Source of the DNA: Candidatus Levybacteria bacterium RBG_16_35_11
GTDB taxonomy: Bacteria > Patescibacteriota > Microgenomatia > Levybacterales > UBA12049
Assembly (NCBI GenBank): GCA_001781995.1
Contig: MFNH01000035.1
Location: forward strand, 1 to 34,012
Reading direction: 5' to 3'
Length of the DNA stretch: 34,012 bases
Under the pieces are notes generated by a model. It saw nothing but the letters and a program-made list of their open reading frames with translations. It did not search any database and was not told where the DNA came from. Positions 25,414 to 31,974 of this stretch are shown here, one piece after another (within the stretch, counting starts at the first letter, position 1; each line of letters starts with the position of its first letter). Both the position numbers and the translations under genes were made by a program.

Positions 25414-26978
25414 TGAGAATTAAGAATTTAGAATTTAGAATTCAGAATCTATTCCTGCCGCTAATACTCATTGTTTCCGCTTTTTTAAGACTCTATAGGA
25501 TTGGGGATTACATGACTTTTTTGGGAGATGAAGGACGTGATGCCTTAATTGTCTACAATATTTTACATGGGAAACTCACTCTTCTTGGTCCAACTGCCTC
25601 GGTAGGTGGTTTTTTCTTAGGTCCGATTTACTATTACTTCATGGCGGTTTTCACCTTTTTATTCAACTACAGCCCAGTCGGTCCGTCTGTTATGGTTGCT
25701 TTATTTGGAATTGCCACTGTTTGGCTAATTTATAAGGTATGTAAAGAATTTTTTGATTACAAAGTCGGACTTATTGCAGCTTTACTTTATGCTATTTCTC
25801 CGATTGTAATTTCTTATTCTCGGTCTTCCTGGAATCCTAATCCTCTACCGTTTTTTTCTCTTTTATCACTTTATACATTATATAAGGCAGTTAAGAAAAA
25901 CAATTGGCTCTTTTTTATCATAAGCGGTTTATTGCTTGGAATTGCTATTCAACTCCACTACTTAACATTATTTTTAATAGTTATTGTTTTAGCCTACGTA
26001 TTATTTGCGAATTTTGTAGTTTTTAAAAAAACCTTCTTCAAAAATCTCTCAAATACTGTCAGAAGTTATTTATTGGTTGTTGTTGGTTTTCTAATTGGTT
26101 GGTTGCCTTTTCTTGCCTTTGAATTAAGGCATGGTTTTCCCAACATTATTAGTATTTTTAATTTTATTTTCTCATCTGGAAAAACAGGTGCAGGAGCCTC
26201 CTTTTTTTCAAATATCTACGATGTTTTCACAAGAGTTTTTAGTAGGTTTCTCTTTAGTTTTCCTCCAATTGAGCAATTAACTAATTACAATAAAAATCTT
26301 CTAATCTTTTGGCAATATATTATTTTAATTTTTGCAGTTTTAAGCACAATAGTTTTATTAACTAAATTGTGGAGAAGGAAAAGCAATAAAGAAGAATTAT
26401 TAAAATACGGTTTGCTTGCGACATGGTTTTTAATTGGAATAATCCTTTTTGGTTTTTATAAAAAGTCAATTTACGAATACTATTTTGGCTTTATGTTCCC
26501 AGCGCCATTTATTCTAATTGCTTTATTAATAGTTAGCTTAGCTAAGGTAAAATTCGGAAAGCTAATAGGAGCATTAATCCTTATAGGAATCTTTATAATA
26601 AATATTCAAGGAGTCCCATTTAGATATATCCCAAACAGACAATTAAACCAGGCAGAAACAATATCTAAATTTGTTTTGGACAAGACGGACAATAAACCTT
26701 TTAACTTTGCTTTAATTACAGGTGGAAATTCGGATTATGCCTATCGTTATTTCTTTACCATTTGGAATCATCCGCCAATAACAATAGAGCAGCCTGCAAA
26801 TGACCCGGAAAGAAAAACAGTAACAGATCAATTATTGATTATTTGCGAAAGTCTTCCCTGTGAGCCCTTGGGCAACTCACTTTGGGAAGTAGCAGGGTTT
26901 GGCAGGGCAGAGATAGCCGATTCCTGGGATGTTTCCGTGGTTAAGATATACAAACTAGTCCACTACAAGGAAAGATAA
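25413..26978 (+). CDS. GT-C family membrane glycosyltransferase (GT39/ArnT-like)
   Basis: A 521-residue polytopic protein with about 11 hydrophobic helices. After the first helix the loop reads FLGDEGRDALIVYNILHG, with the Asp-Glu pair found in the first outer loop of GT39/GT83-type (PMT, ArnT) transferases, then LLGPTASVGGFFLGPIYYYF. These enzymes take a sugar from a polyprenyl-phosphate donor on the outer face and attach it to protein or glycan. The gene directly upstream probably makes that donor. The ATG shares its A with the upstream TAA. The codons right after the ATG lie in a degenerate 7-base tandem repeat (25417-25451). Confidence 0.82.
   Translation: MRIKNLEFRIQNLFLPLILIVSAFLRLYRIGDYMTFLGDEGRDALIVYNILHGKLTLLGPTASVGGFFLGPIYYYFMAVFTFLFNYSPVGPSVMVALFGIATVWLIYKVCKEFFDYKVGLIAALLYAISPIVISYSRSSWNPNPLPFFSLLSLYTLYKAVKKNNWLFFIISGLLLGIAIQLHYLTLFLIVIVLAYVLFANFVVFKKTFFKNLSNTVRSYLLVVVGFLIGWLPFLAFELRHGFPNIISIFNFIFSSGKTGAGASFFSNIYDVFTRVFSRFLFSFPPIEQLTNYNKNLLIFWQYIILIFAVLSTIVLLTKLWRRKSNKEELLKYGLLATWFLIGIILFGFYKKSIYEYYFGFMFPAPFILIALLIVSLAKVKFGKLIGALILIGIFIINIQGVPFRYIPNRQLNQAETISKFVLDKTDNKPFNFALITGGNSDYAYRYFFTIWNHPPITIEQPANDPERKTVTDQLLIICESLPCEPLGNSLWEVAGFGRAEIADSWDVSVVKIYKLVHYKER
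25417..25451 (+). repeat. Degenerate heptanucleotide tandem repeat in the 5' end of a glycosyltransferase gene
   Basis: Five consecutive 7-base units, GAATTAA, GAATTTA, GAATTTA, GAATTCA, GAATCTA, begin four bases after the start of the ATG at 25413. Gain or loss of one unit would shift the reading frame. Only units two and three are identical, which lowers the slippage rate. Confidence 0.65.
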
Positions 26979-26982
26979 AAAA

Positions 26983-27002
26983 ACATCGTCCATCCCACGG
27001 AG
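26983..27002 (+). repeat. 20-bp direct repeat, left copy
   Basis: ACATCGTCCATCCCACGGAG matches the right copy at 27531-27550 in 15 of 20 positions, sharing TCGTCCAT and GGAG. The two copies flank the orphan gene 27048-27524 together with its promoter. Imperfect and short, so chance is possible. Confidence 0.4.
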
Positions 27003-27012
27003 CTGATAGAGT

Positions 27013-27041
27013 TTGATATACTTAACTTCCCCTGGTATAAT
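27013..27041 (+). promoter_or_regulatory. Strong promoter of the orphan gene at 27048
   Basis: TTGATA (27013-27018), a 17-base spacer ending in TGG, and a perfect TATAAT (27036-27041). Six bases later comes the ATG at 27048. This is the best promoter match in the window and predicts a leaderless transcript. Confidence 0.72.
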
Positions 27042-27047
27042 CCACTT

Positions 27048-27524
27048 ATGTCAGAAAGAGTTGAAAGGCGCCATAAAAACGAAGATAAGCCGATTGAAGA
27101 AGGAATTAAAGAATTAACAGAGCTTCTGAGGGGAAGAGCTTCTGAGGTGTTACCTGATGGAGTAAAAATAAAAAAGATAGTTCGTGAAGAATCTTATCAT
27201 TTTGATGATCCAATTTTGGGACCCGCAATAATTACTATACACTATGAAATCTTTAAAGAAGATGGGACTAGGGCATGGGTAAGTAGCGAGGAAGGAAAAA
27301 TCCACACATACAGAGAAATACCAATAAAAAAAACACCACTATTTGGTAGAACATTTCGAAGAATAATCTTGAGACCGACACTGGAGGATGATGCTTGTAA
27401 AATTGAACATATTTATCCGAACGGGAATAAATCAGAGTATCTAGCATCTAGGCATTGGCCTGCTAAGTACATCAACACTGCGCTTATCATGCCTTCGCCA
27501 AATCGAAGACAAGTTTTCAAATAG
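27048..27524 (+). CDS. Orphan cytoplasmic protein of unknown function
   Basis: A 158-residue charged protein without signal peptide or membrane helix, not recognised. The middle (IITIHYEIFKEDGTRAWVSSEEGKI) looks like beta-strands, the N-terminal 35 residues like a helix (EEGIKELTELLRGRASEVL). Its gene has its own strong promoter, its own terminator (27555-27586), and imperfect 20-base direct repeats on both sides, so it is a self-contained unit separate from the glycosyltransferase operon. Its last codons contain CCTTCGCCAAA, shared with the ftsE repeat. Confidence 0.65.
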   Translation: MSERVERRHKNEDKPIEEGIKELTELLRGRASEVLPDGVKIKKIVREESYHFDDPILGPAIITIHYEIFKEDGTRAWVSSEEGKIHTYREIPIKKTPLFGRTFRRIILRPTLEDDACKIEHIYPNGNKSEYLASRHWPAKYINTALIMPSPNRRQVFK

Positions 27525-27530
27525 ATTCTA

Positions 27531-27550
27531 ACGTCGTCCATTTCGTGGAG
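27531..27550 (+). repeat. 20-bp direct repeat, right copy
   Basis: ACGTCGTCCATTTCGTGGAG, the partner of the copy at 26983-27002. Here TCCA and TGGA can also pair around TTTCG. It ends four bases before the terminator stem. Confidence 0.4.
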
Positions 27551-27554
27551 TAAT

Positions 27555-27586
27555 AAAAAACCCCACACTGCATGCGGGGGTTTTTT
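27555..27586. terminator. Bidirectional Rho-independent terminator
   Basis: AAAAAACCCC (27555-27564) pairs perfectly with GGGGTTTTTT (27577-27586) around a 12-base loop. Both strands end in a run of six T, so it can stop transcription of the orphan gene from the left and of the DUF5679 transcript from the right. Confidence 0.88.
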
Positions 27587-27587
27587 A

Positions 27588-27717
27588 CTTAAGACTTCCG
27601 AAGAAGTAACTTAAGCAAGCTCGATTGAGCTTTAAAGCGAAAGCAACCGCAGACCTTTGGCCTGCGGTTGCTTATTAGTTCTTGAAATTATTATTCCTTT
27701 TCAAGAATCTTCAAGAA
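27588..27717 (-). ncRNA. Candidate structured RNA or 3' UTR with four hairpins before the terminator
   Basis: This stretch between the DUF5679 stop codon and the terminator has no gene. Read on the minus strand it holds, in order: a 9-bp stem (27699-27707 with 27679-27687); a perfect 12-bp stem AAGCAACCGCAG/CTGCGGTTGCTT with a 9-base loop (27641-27673); a 6-bp stem AAGCTC/GAGCTT with a 4-base loop (27617-27632); and an 11-bp stem with a 2-base bulge (27588-27615). The last one has a C(UUCG)G tetraloop only on this strand. The terminator hairpin follows after one base. It may be an mRNA 3' end protecting the short message, or a small RNA processed from it. No known RNA family was recognised. 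Confidence 0.5.
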
Positions 27718-27718
27718 A

Positions 27719-27859
27719 CTAGCCACCAATCCTGTACATTCCTGTACCACATGATGGGCATTTGCCTTTGAGGGCTGGTTTTCCGTTCTTCATTGTAACT
27801 TTCACTGCGTTTGGGTCATCCCTCTTAGCTCTGCATTTTACACAATACATTTGTGCCAT
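27719..27859 (-). CDS. DUF5679 zinc-ribbon protein
   Basis: A 46-residue gene. The protein starts MAQMYCVKCRAKR, continues VTMKNGKPALKGKCPSCGTGMYRIGG and ends there. Two Cys-x2-Cys pairs (Cys6/Cys9 and Cys34/Cys37) form a zinc ribbon, and the KNGxPAxKGxCPxCGTxMxRIG pattern is that of DUF5679, a small family of unknown function seen in CPR and some other bacteria. The start is fixed by a strong ribosome binding site, GGAGGTGA, six bases upstream. It follows the gene at 27880-28194 by 20 bases and is probably the second gene of that transcript, which ends at the 27555-27586 terminator. Confidence 0.88.
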   Translation of the reverse strand: MAQMYCVKCRAKRDDPNAVKVTMKNGKPALKGKCPSCGTGMYRIGG

Positions 27860-27865
27860 TAATAG

Positions 27866-27873
27866 TCACCTCC
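27866..27873 (-). promoter_or_regulatory. Strong Shine-Dalgarno site of the DUF5679 gene
   Basis: GGAGGTGA on the minus strand, six bases before the ATG at 27859, is a near-perfect anti-16S match. It stands out because most genes in this window lack a clear Shine-Dalgarno site; it suits an internal operon gene that must recruit ribosomes by itself. Confidence 0.82.
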
Positions 27874-27879
27874 CTTCAC

Positions 27880-28194
27880 TTAATAAGATATTCCAGGCAA
27901 AATTATTATATGTTGTCTAAATAATAAAAATAATAAAAGTTGTCCCAAAACAATTCCCGCAGTTAGGATTGCTGTCTTTCTCAAATCCTTAGCAAGATAT
28001 GGATTTGTATATGTTAGATGCTTAACGCTTGTAGTCTTGGGAGTGGGATAATAAACCCTTTTTTCTGCCTTAGGTGTTGGTTTAACTGCTTCAACCCCTG
28101 GGACCACCTGACTTTTTGCTGGCTCTCTTGTCACTGATAATTGTCGACGAAGTTCGGCTATTATCTTTTGTTGACGTGTTTTCCTTCTAGCCAT
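27880..28194 (-). CDS. Small basic protein with C-terminal membrane helix
   Basis: A 104-residue protein of unknown function. The N-terminus is very basic (MARRKTRQQKIIAELRRQL), suggesting contact with nucleic acid, ribosome or the inner face of the membrane. A Pro/Lys/Thr-rich linker follows, then one hydrophobic segment (TAILTAGIVLGQLLLFLLF, about 75-93) and a short tail. Such tail-anchored layouts keep the basic domain in the cytoplasm. It is transcribed from the divergent promoter at 28205-28234 and followed by the DUF5679 gene. Confidence 0.72.
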   Translation of the reverse strand: MARRKTRQQKIIAELRRQLSVTREPAKSQVVPGVEAVKPTPKAEKRVYYPTPKTTSVKHLTYTNPYLAKDLRKTAILTAGIVLGQLLLFLLFRQHIIILPGISY

Positions 28195-28204
28195 GGATGA
28201 AGCT

Positions 28205-28245
28205 AGATTACACTATTGACAGCCAGGCTGTCAAGAGGCTAATAT
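28205..28245. promoter_or_regulatory. Divergent overlapping promoters sharing a palindromic -35 region
   Basis: TTGACAGCC-A-GGCTGTCAA (28216-28234) is a perfect 19-base palindrome. Its left half holds the plus-strand -35 box TTGACA, with TAATAT (28240-28245) 18 bases further; the ATG at 28256 lies 10 bases after it. Its right half holds the minus-strand -35 box TTGACA (28229-28234), with TAATCT (28205-28210) after 18 bases; the ATG at 28194 lies 10 bases after it. The two promoters are mirror images, so polymerases must compete, and the palindrome could also be an operator. Confidence 0.75.
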
Positions 28246-28255
28246 ATGAATAAGT

Positions 28256-28735
28256 ATGTTACTCAATTTTTGGTTTATTCCTGCCTCTGTTTTTTTTATT
28301 TGGCTTATTGTCCTTACAGTTTGGCTAATGCGTAGTTCTTCCCACTATAACGAGCTAACTCGTGGCGTTAATAATAAAAATCTCAGGAATATTTTAGAAA
28401 ATATGCTCAAGGAATTCGATATTGCCAAAGGAGATATTAGTGATTTAAAGAAGTATTGTGAGAAGAATGAAAGGGATGGAATCTTTCATATTCAGAAAAT
28501 TGGCCTAAAAAGATTTAACCCTTTTAAAGATACGGGAGGGGATCAAAGCTTTGTTCTTGCTTTGGTTGACGGGAACGACACGGGCGTGGTAATATCAGGT
28601 TTATACTCAAGGTCTGGAACGCGGTGGTACGCAAAAAAAGTCAGTTTTGGAAAAGGCGTTGATTACGAGCTTTCTGACGAAGAAAAATCAGCAATTAAAG
28701 AGGCTCGTTTAGGTGAGGCAAGCAGGAGGAGCTAA
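28256..28735 (+). CDS. DUF4446 family membrane-anchored protein
   Basis: A 159-residue protein with one N-terminal membrane helix (FWFIPASVFFIWLIVLTVWLM, roughly 5-25 and written here only in part as FIPASVFFIWLIVLTVWLM). HYNELTRGV and a helical stretch NLRNILENMLKEF follow. The C-terminal domain has IQKIGLKRFNPFKDTGGDQSF, then LALVDGNDTGVVISGLYSR, and YAKKVSFG and LSDEEKSAIKEA. This is the DUF4446 pattern, known mainly from Firmicutes and CPR near chromosome-partition or envelope genes. Function unknown. ATG 28256 is preferred because the -10 box ends ten bases upstream. The soluble domain is likely cytoplasmic by its lack of cysteines and by family precedent. Confidence 0.82.
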   Translation: MLLNFWFIPASVFFIWLIVLTVWLMRSSSHYNELTRGVNNKNLRNILENMLKEFDIAKGDISDLKKYCEKNERDGIFHIQKIGLKRFNPFKDTGGDQSFVLALVDGNDTGVVISGLYSRSGTRWYAKKVSFGKGVDYELSDEEKSAIKEARLGEASRRS

Positions 28736-28744
28736 ATTGTAAAA

Positions 28745-29914
28745 ATGGGAAGTAGAAAAATTTTATCGATTGTTTTAGTAATTATTGCTTATTTAGTTGG
28801 TACCGGGCTTTCTTATTTATTCTTCTCAGCTTCCGCATCCTCAAAATCCGTTACATCTCCAGTTACTGCTCCGAAAAACGCATCCGGCCAGACTATGTTT
28901 GATCCAAGTCTTCCAAAGACGCAAGCCTGCCCTTTAAATGGAGCCAAGTATTCAAAACAACAGGAGGCTTGGTGGGAAAAACACGCACCCTTGGGAATCA
29001 TGATCGAAAACCATGAAGATTCAAGACCTCAATCGGGCCTTTCGGGTGCGGATATTATTTATGAGGCAGTGGCAGAAGGCGGAATAACTAGATTCTTGGC
29101 TATGTATTATTGTCAAGATGCAGGAATTGTCGGTCCGGTCCGCTCGGCAAGAACTTATTTTGTTGATTTTGTGTCCGAATACGGTAGCTTTCCTTTATAT
29201 GTTCATGTAGGGGGAGCCAATCAGCCAGGACCTGCGGATGCTTTGGGACAGATTAGCCAGTACGGATGGGATGGCTACAATGATCTTAATCAATTCTCAA
29301 TTGGATTTCCGGTTTTTTGGAGAGATTACACAAGACTTGGACATCCAACCTCCACAGAGCATACAATGTATTCTTCGCTGGATAAGCTCTGGGATTATGC
29401 GGCAAAAGAGAGAAAATTAACAAATGTAGATGAAGACGGAAAATCATGGGATGAAGACTTTACACCCTACACATTTAAAGAAGATGCGCCATCTTCGCAA
29501 AGACCTAGCTCCCAAACGGCAGACGTTCAATTTTGGAGCGGCTACAATGACTATTTTGTTTCATGGAAGTATGACCCTGCCTCAAATAGTTATAAAAGAT
29601 TTATAGGCGGTTCTCCTCAAATTGACAAAGATAACAATAAACAATTGACTGCTAAGTCGGTTGTCGTTTTATCAATGGTGGAAATGAATGCAAATGACGG
29701 CTATGAAAATAACTTACATCTTCTTTATAGGAACGAAGGATCGGGAAAAGCAACCATTTTTATGGATGGTAAAAGAATAACAGGAACATGGGAAAAAGAC
29801 AGTAGAACATCAAGAACTATAATTAAAGACGGCAGTGGCACTCCGATTAAATTTAACAGGGGACTTATTTGGTTCCAAATCCTGCCCACAGACGGAGTGT
29901 TAGCTGTAAAATAA
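28745..29914 (+). CDS. DUF3048 (YerB-like) secreted protein
   Basis: A 389-residue protein with an N-terminal signal anchor (ILSIVLVIIAYLVGTGLSYLF) and a large outer domain. IMIENHEDSRPQSGLSGADI, YEAVAEGGITRFLAMY and GIVGPVRSARTYFVDF are hallmark motifs of DUF3048, the family of B. subtilis YerB. The second half (about 250-389) is the C-terminal DUF3048 domain, ending with GSGTPIKFNRGLIWFQILP. No lipobox cysteine was found, so it is anchored by the helix rather than a lipid. The family is linked to the envelope but its activity is unknown. It follows the DUF4446 gene by nine bases and is probably co-transcribed. Confidence 0.88.
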   Translation: MGSRKILSIVLVIIAYLVGTGLSYLFFSASASSKSVTSPVTAPKNASGQTMFDPSLPKTQACPLNGAKYSKQQEAWWEKHAPLGIMIENHEDSRPQSGLSGADIIYEAVAEGGITRFLAMYYCQDAGIVGPVRSARTYFVDFVSEYGSFPLYVHVGGANQPGPADALGQISQYGWDGYNDLNQFSIGFPVFWRDYTRLGHPTSTEHTMYSSLDKLWDYAAKERKLTNVDEDGKSWDEDFTPYTFKEDAPSSQRPSSQTADVQFWSGYNDYFVSWKYDPASNSYKRFIGGSPQIDKDNNKQLTAKSVVVLSMVEMNANDGYENNLHLLYRNEGSGKATIFMDGKRITGTWEKDSRTSRTIIKDGSGTPIKFNRGLIWFQILPTDGVLAVK

Positions 29915-29926
29915 GAAAGTGGGCTT

Positions 29927-30502
29927 ATGTTTTCTGATTTAATTACATCAAAGGCAAGGGTAAAATTATTAAATGTTTTTTTAACTAATCCCTTTGAAAT
30001 GTTTCACGTTAGGGAATTGGTTAGAAAAACTAGTGACGAAATAAACGCTGTAAGGCGAGAACTTCAATTCTTAGAGAAAAAGGGCATTTTAACAAGAGAA
30101 CCAAGAGCAAACAGGGTATATTATTCGCTTTCGAAGAATTATCCTTTTTATTTTGATCTTTTAAGACTTGGTTCAAAAACAATCGGCTTGGGTTTTGAAA
30201 TTATTAAAAATAAAGTTAAATTGGGGAGAATAAAATTTGCAATGTTTTCTGGAAAATTTGCAAGAAAACTAAAAGAAGGACCGGAGGAAATTGATCTTTT
30301 AGTAGTTGGAACAGTAGTTTTACCAGAACTTGCCCTGTTGGTTCGTGAAGAAGAGAAAAAGATAAGCTCGGAAATTAATTACACTGTAATGACAGAAGAT
30401 GAATTTGCTTTTAGGAAGAAAAAAAGAGACCCTTTTATACTTTCGATTTTATCTGGGTCTAGGATAATGCTAATCGGCGATGAAGAAAGTATGCTAGCAT
30501 GA
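29927..30502 (+). CDS. Winged-helix DNA-binding protein with degenerate nucleotidyltransferase-like domain
   Basis: A 191-residue protein. Residues 1-70 form a winged helix: ITSKARVKLLNVFLTNP, FHVRELVRKTSDEINAVRREL as the recognition part, and GILTREPRANRVYYSL as the wing. The C-terminal half resembles MNT-type nucleotidyltransferases: FAMFSGKFARKLKEGPEEIDLLVVG takes the place of the usual GSxARGxxxxDIDLLVV. The Gly-Ser is reversed to Ser-Gly and the first acidic residue is Glu, so catalysis is doubtful. Likely a transcription regulator, perhaps sensing a nucleotide. It overlaps secD by four bases. Confidence 0.72.
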   Translation: MFSDLITSKARVKLLNVFLTNPFEMFHVRELVRKTSDEINAVRRELQFLEKKGILTREPRANRVYYSLSKNYPFYFDLLRLGSKTIGLGFEIIKNKVKLGRIKFAMFSGKFARKLKEGPEEIDLLVVGTVVLPELALLVREEEKKISSEINYTVMTEDEFAFRKKKRDPFILSILSGSRIMLIGDEESMLA

Positions 30503-31851
30503 AAAACCCCCGTCTGCTTTTTTGGTTCATAATTTTTTTAACCGTAATATCCATATTTATTGTGATTCCTTCTTTTAGCAATCTTTCAATAGGTTCTTTA
30601 AAAACAAAATTAAGCTTTAACCAGCAAGATCTCTTAAGAAGAATCGGAATAAAAAATGCAATAGATTTTAAAAAGGGCTTAGATTTACAAGGGGGAACAA
30701 GTGTCGTGTTAAAAGCAGACATGAGTGAAATATCCCAAACTAAAAAAGACGAAGCTTTAAATTCCGCAAAAATGGTTATTCAAAAAAGAGTAGATCTTTT
30801 TGGTGTAACCGAACCGATTGTTGAAACTTCAAAAGTTGGAAACGATTACAGGATTATCGTAGAGCTTCCCGGAGTTAGTAATTTTGATCAGGTAAAAAGC
30901 TTAATTGGGACTACAGCAAAGTTAACTTTTTGGGAACAAGGTGCCACAGGCTCTGCTCAAATTACCCCTCAAAAGAATCTCCCTCTTGGCTTAACCCAAT
31001 TTTTAGGGGAAAATCCCAAACAGACAAATTTAACAGGAAACGATCTTCAATCTACCAGCGTTACTTTTGATCAAAATACGGGAAAGCCTCAGGTTCAATT
31101 GGTTTTCACATCCGATGGATCAAAGAAATTTGCAGACATAACTAAAAGAAATGTTGGAAAAATTGTTGCGATTGCCTTAGATAATCAAGTTATAGAAGCG
31201 CCCCGTGTCAATGAACCAATACTATCAGGAGATGCGGTTATTACGGGTGACTTTACAGTTGACACTGCTAAAACCTTAAGCACTGCTTTAAATGCCGGTG
31301 CTCTTCCTATACCACTAACAACGCTTCAGTCAAATGTTATAGGACCAACTTTAGGTATGTCTTCTTTGCAAAAAAGTCTTTTTGCAGGAATAATCGGGTT
31401 TTTAATAATTGTTGTTTTTATGGTTGTTCTTTATGGGGGATTAGGCGCAATTGCAAGTATTGCCTTAGTTATCTATACTCTTTTAGTTTTAGCTATTTTT
31501 AAGATAAGTTCGCTTTCGCCATATGCAATAACTTTAACATTGTCGGGAATTGCCGGCTTTATATTATCCATTGGAATGGCGGTTGATGCCAATATTTTAA
31601 TTTTTGAGCGAATGAAAGAAGAGCTAAGACAGGGAAAAAGCAAAACTTCTGCAATAGAAGTGGGCTTTTCAAGAGCCTGGACATCAATTAGGGATTCAAA
31701 TATTGCAACCCTTATTACAAGTATGGTTTTGTATAAATTTGGAACCGGAACTGTTCAGGGATTTGCTTTAGTTTTAGCAATTGGAGTAATTGTTTCAATG
31801 TTTTCGGCAATTGTAGTAACAAGAACATTCTTAAGATTTATTTATAAATAA
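30499..31851 (+). CDS. secD: Protein translocase subunit SecD
   Basis: A 450-residue RND-type subunit that with SecF uses the proton motive force to help pull proteins through SecYEG. The first membrane helix (LLFWFIIFLTVISIFIVI) is followed by KKGLDLQGGTSVVLKAD, the canonical D1 motif. The periplasmic-type P1 domain is of moderate size. Then come GPTLGMSSLQKSLFAGIIGF and five further helices, with LTLSGIAGFILSIGMAVDANILIFERMKEE as the D4/D5 signature including the conserved Asp. The gene begins inside the upstream regulator gene and ends with TAA at 31849-31851, directly before the mobile element. Confidence 0.95.
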   Translation: MKNPRLLFWFIIFLTVISIFIVIPSFSNLSIGSLKTKLSFNQQDLLRRIGIKNAIDFKKGLDLQGGTSVVLKADMSEISQTKKDEALNSAKMVIQKRVDLFGVTEPIVETSKVGNDYRIIVELPGVSNFDQVKSLIGTTAKLTFWEQGATGSAQITPQKNLPLGLTQFLGENPKQTNLTGNDLQSTSVTFDQNTGKPQVQLVFTSDGSKKFADITKRNVGKIVAIALDNQVIEAPRVNEPILSGDAVITGDFTVDTAKTLSTALNAGALPIPLTTLQSNVIGPTLGMSSLQKSLFAGIIGFLIIVVFMVVLYGGLGAIASIALVIYTLLVLAIFKISSLSPYAITLTLSGIAGFILSIGMAVDANILIFERMKEELRQGKSKTSAIEVGFSRAWTSIRDSNIATLITSMVLYKFGTGTVQGFALVLAIGVIVSMFSAIVVTRTFLRFIYK

Positions 31852-31852
31852 G

Positions 31853-31974
31853 ATGAATCCCGTTAGAAGCCGCGATTGCAAGCGGTGATAATGGGAGTAA
31901 ACATTAACTATGAAAATAAACAAAATTATAAAAGAAAGGCAAGCAGATCGCGATCTGCTTCTAACGGGATGAAT
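31853..31974 (+). mobile_element. MITE-like insertion between secD and secF
   Basis: The core is 110 bases (31859-31968). It begins CCCGTTAGAAGC and ends GCTTCTAACGGG, perfect 12-base terminal inverted repeats. Directly outside both ends stands ATGAAT (31853-31858 and 31969-31974), as expected for a 6-base target duplication. The right copy is the start of secF. Removing the core and one ATGAAT would leave secD TAA, one G and then ATGAAT, the tight spacing normal for this genome. The element has no transposase. Inside are a perfect 20-base palindrome AAGCAGATCGCGATCTGCTT (31941-31960) and a short hairpin CCGC/GCGG (31870-31885). It may instead be a regulatory RNA fold for secF. Confidence 0.68.

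Noticed and set aside
31876-31968. Start of SecF at the TTG 31876 or ATG 31891
   Set aside because: These codons lie in the inserted element; the extra residues are basic and low-complexity, and SecF similarity begins at ATG 31969. A longer minor form cannot be excluded.
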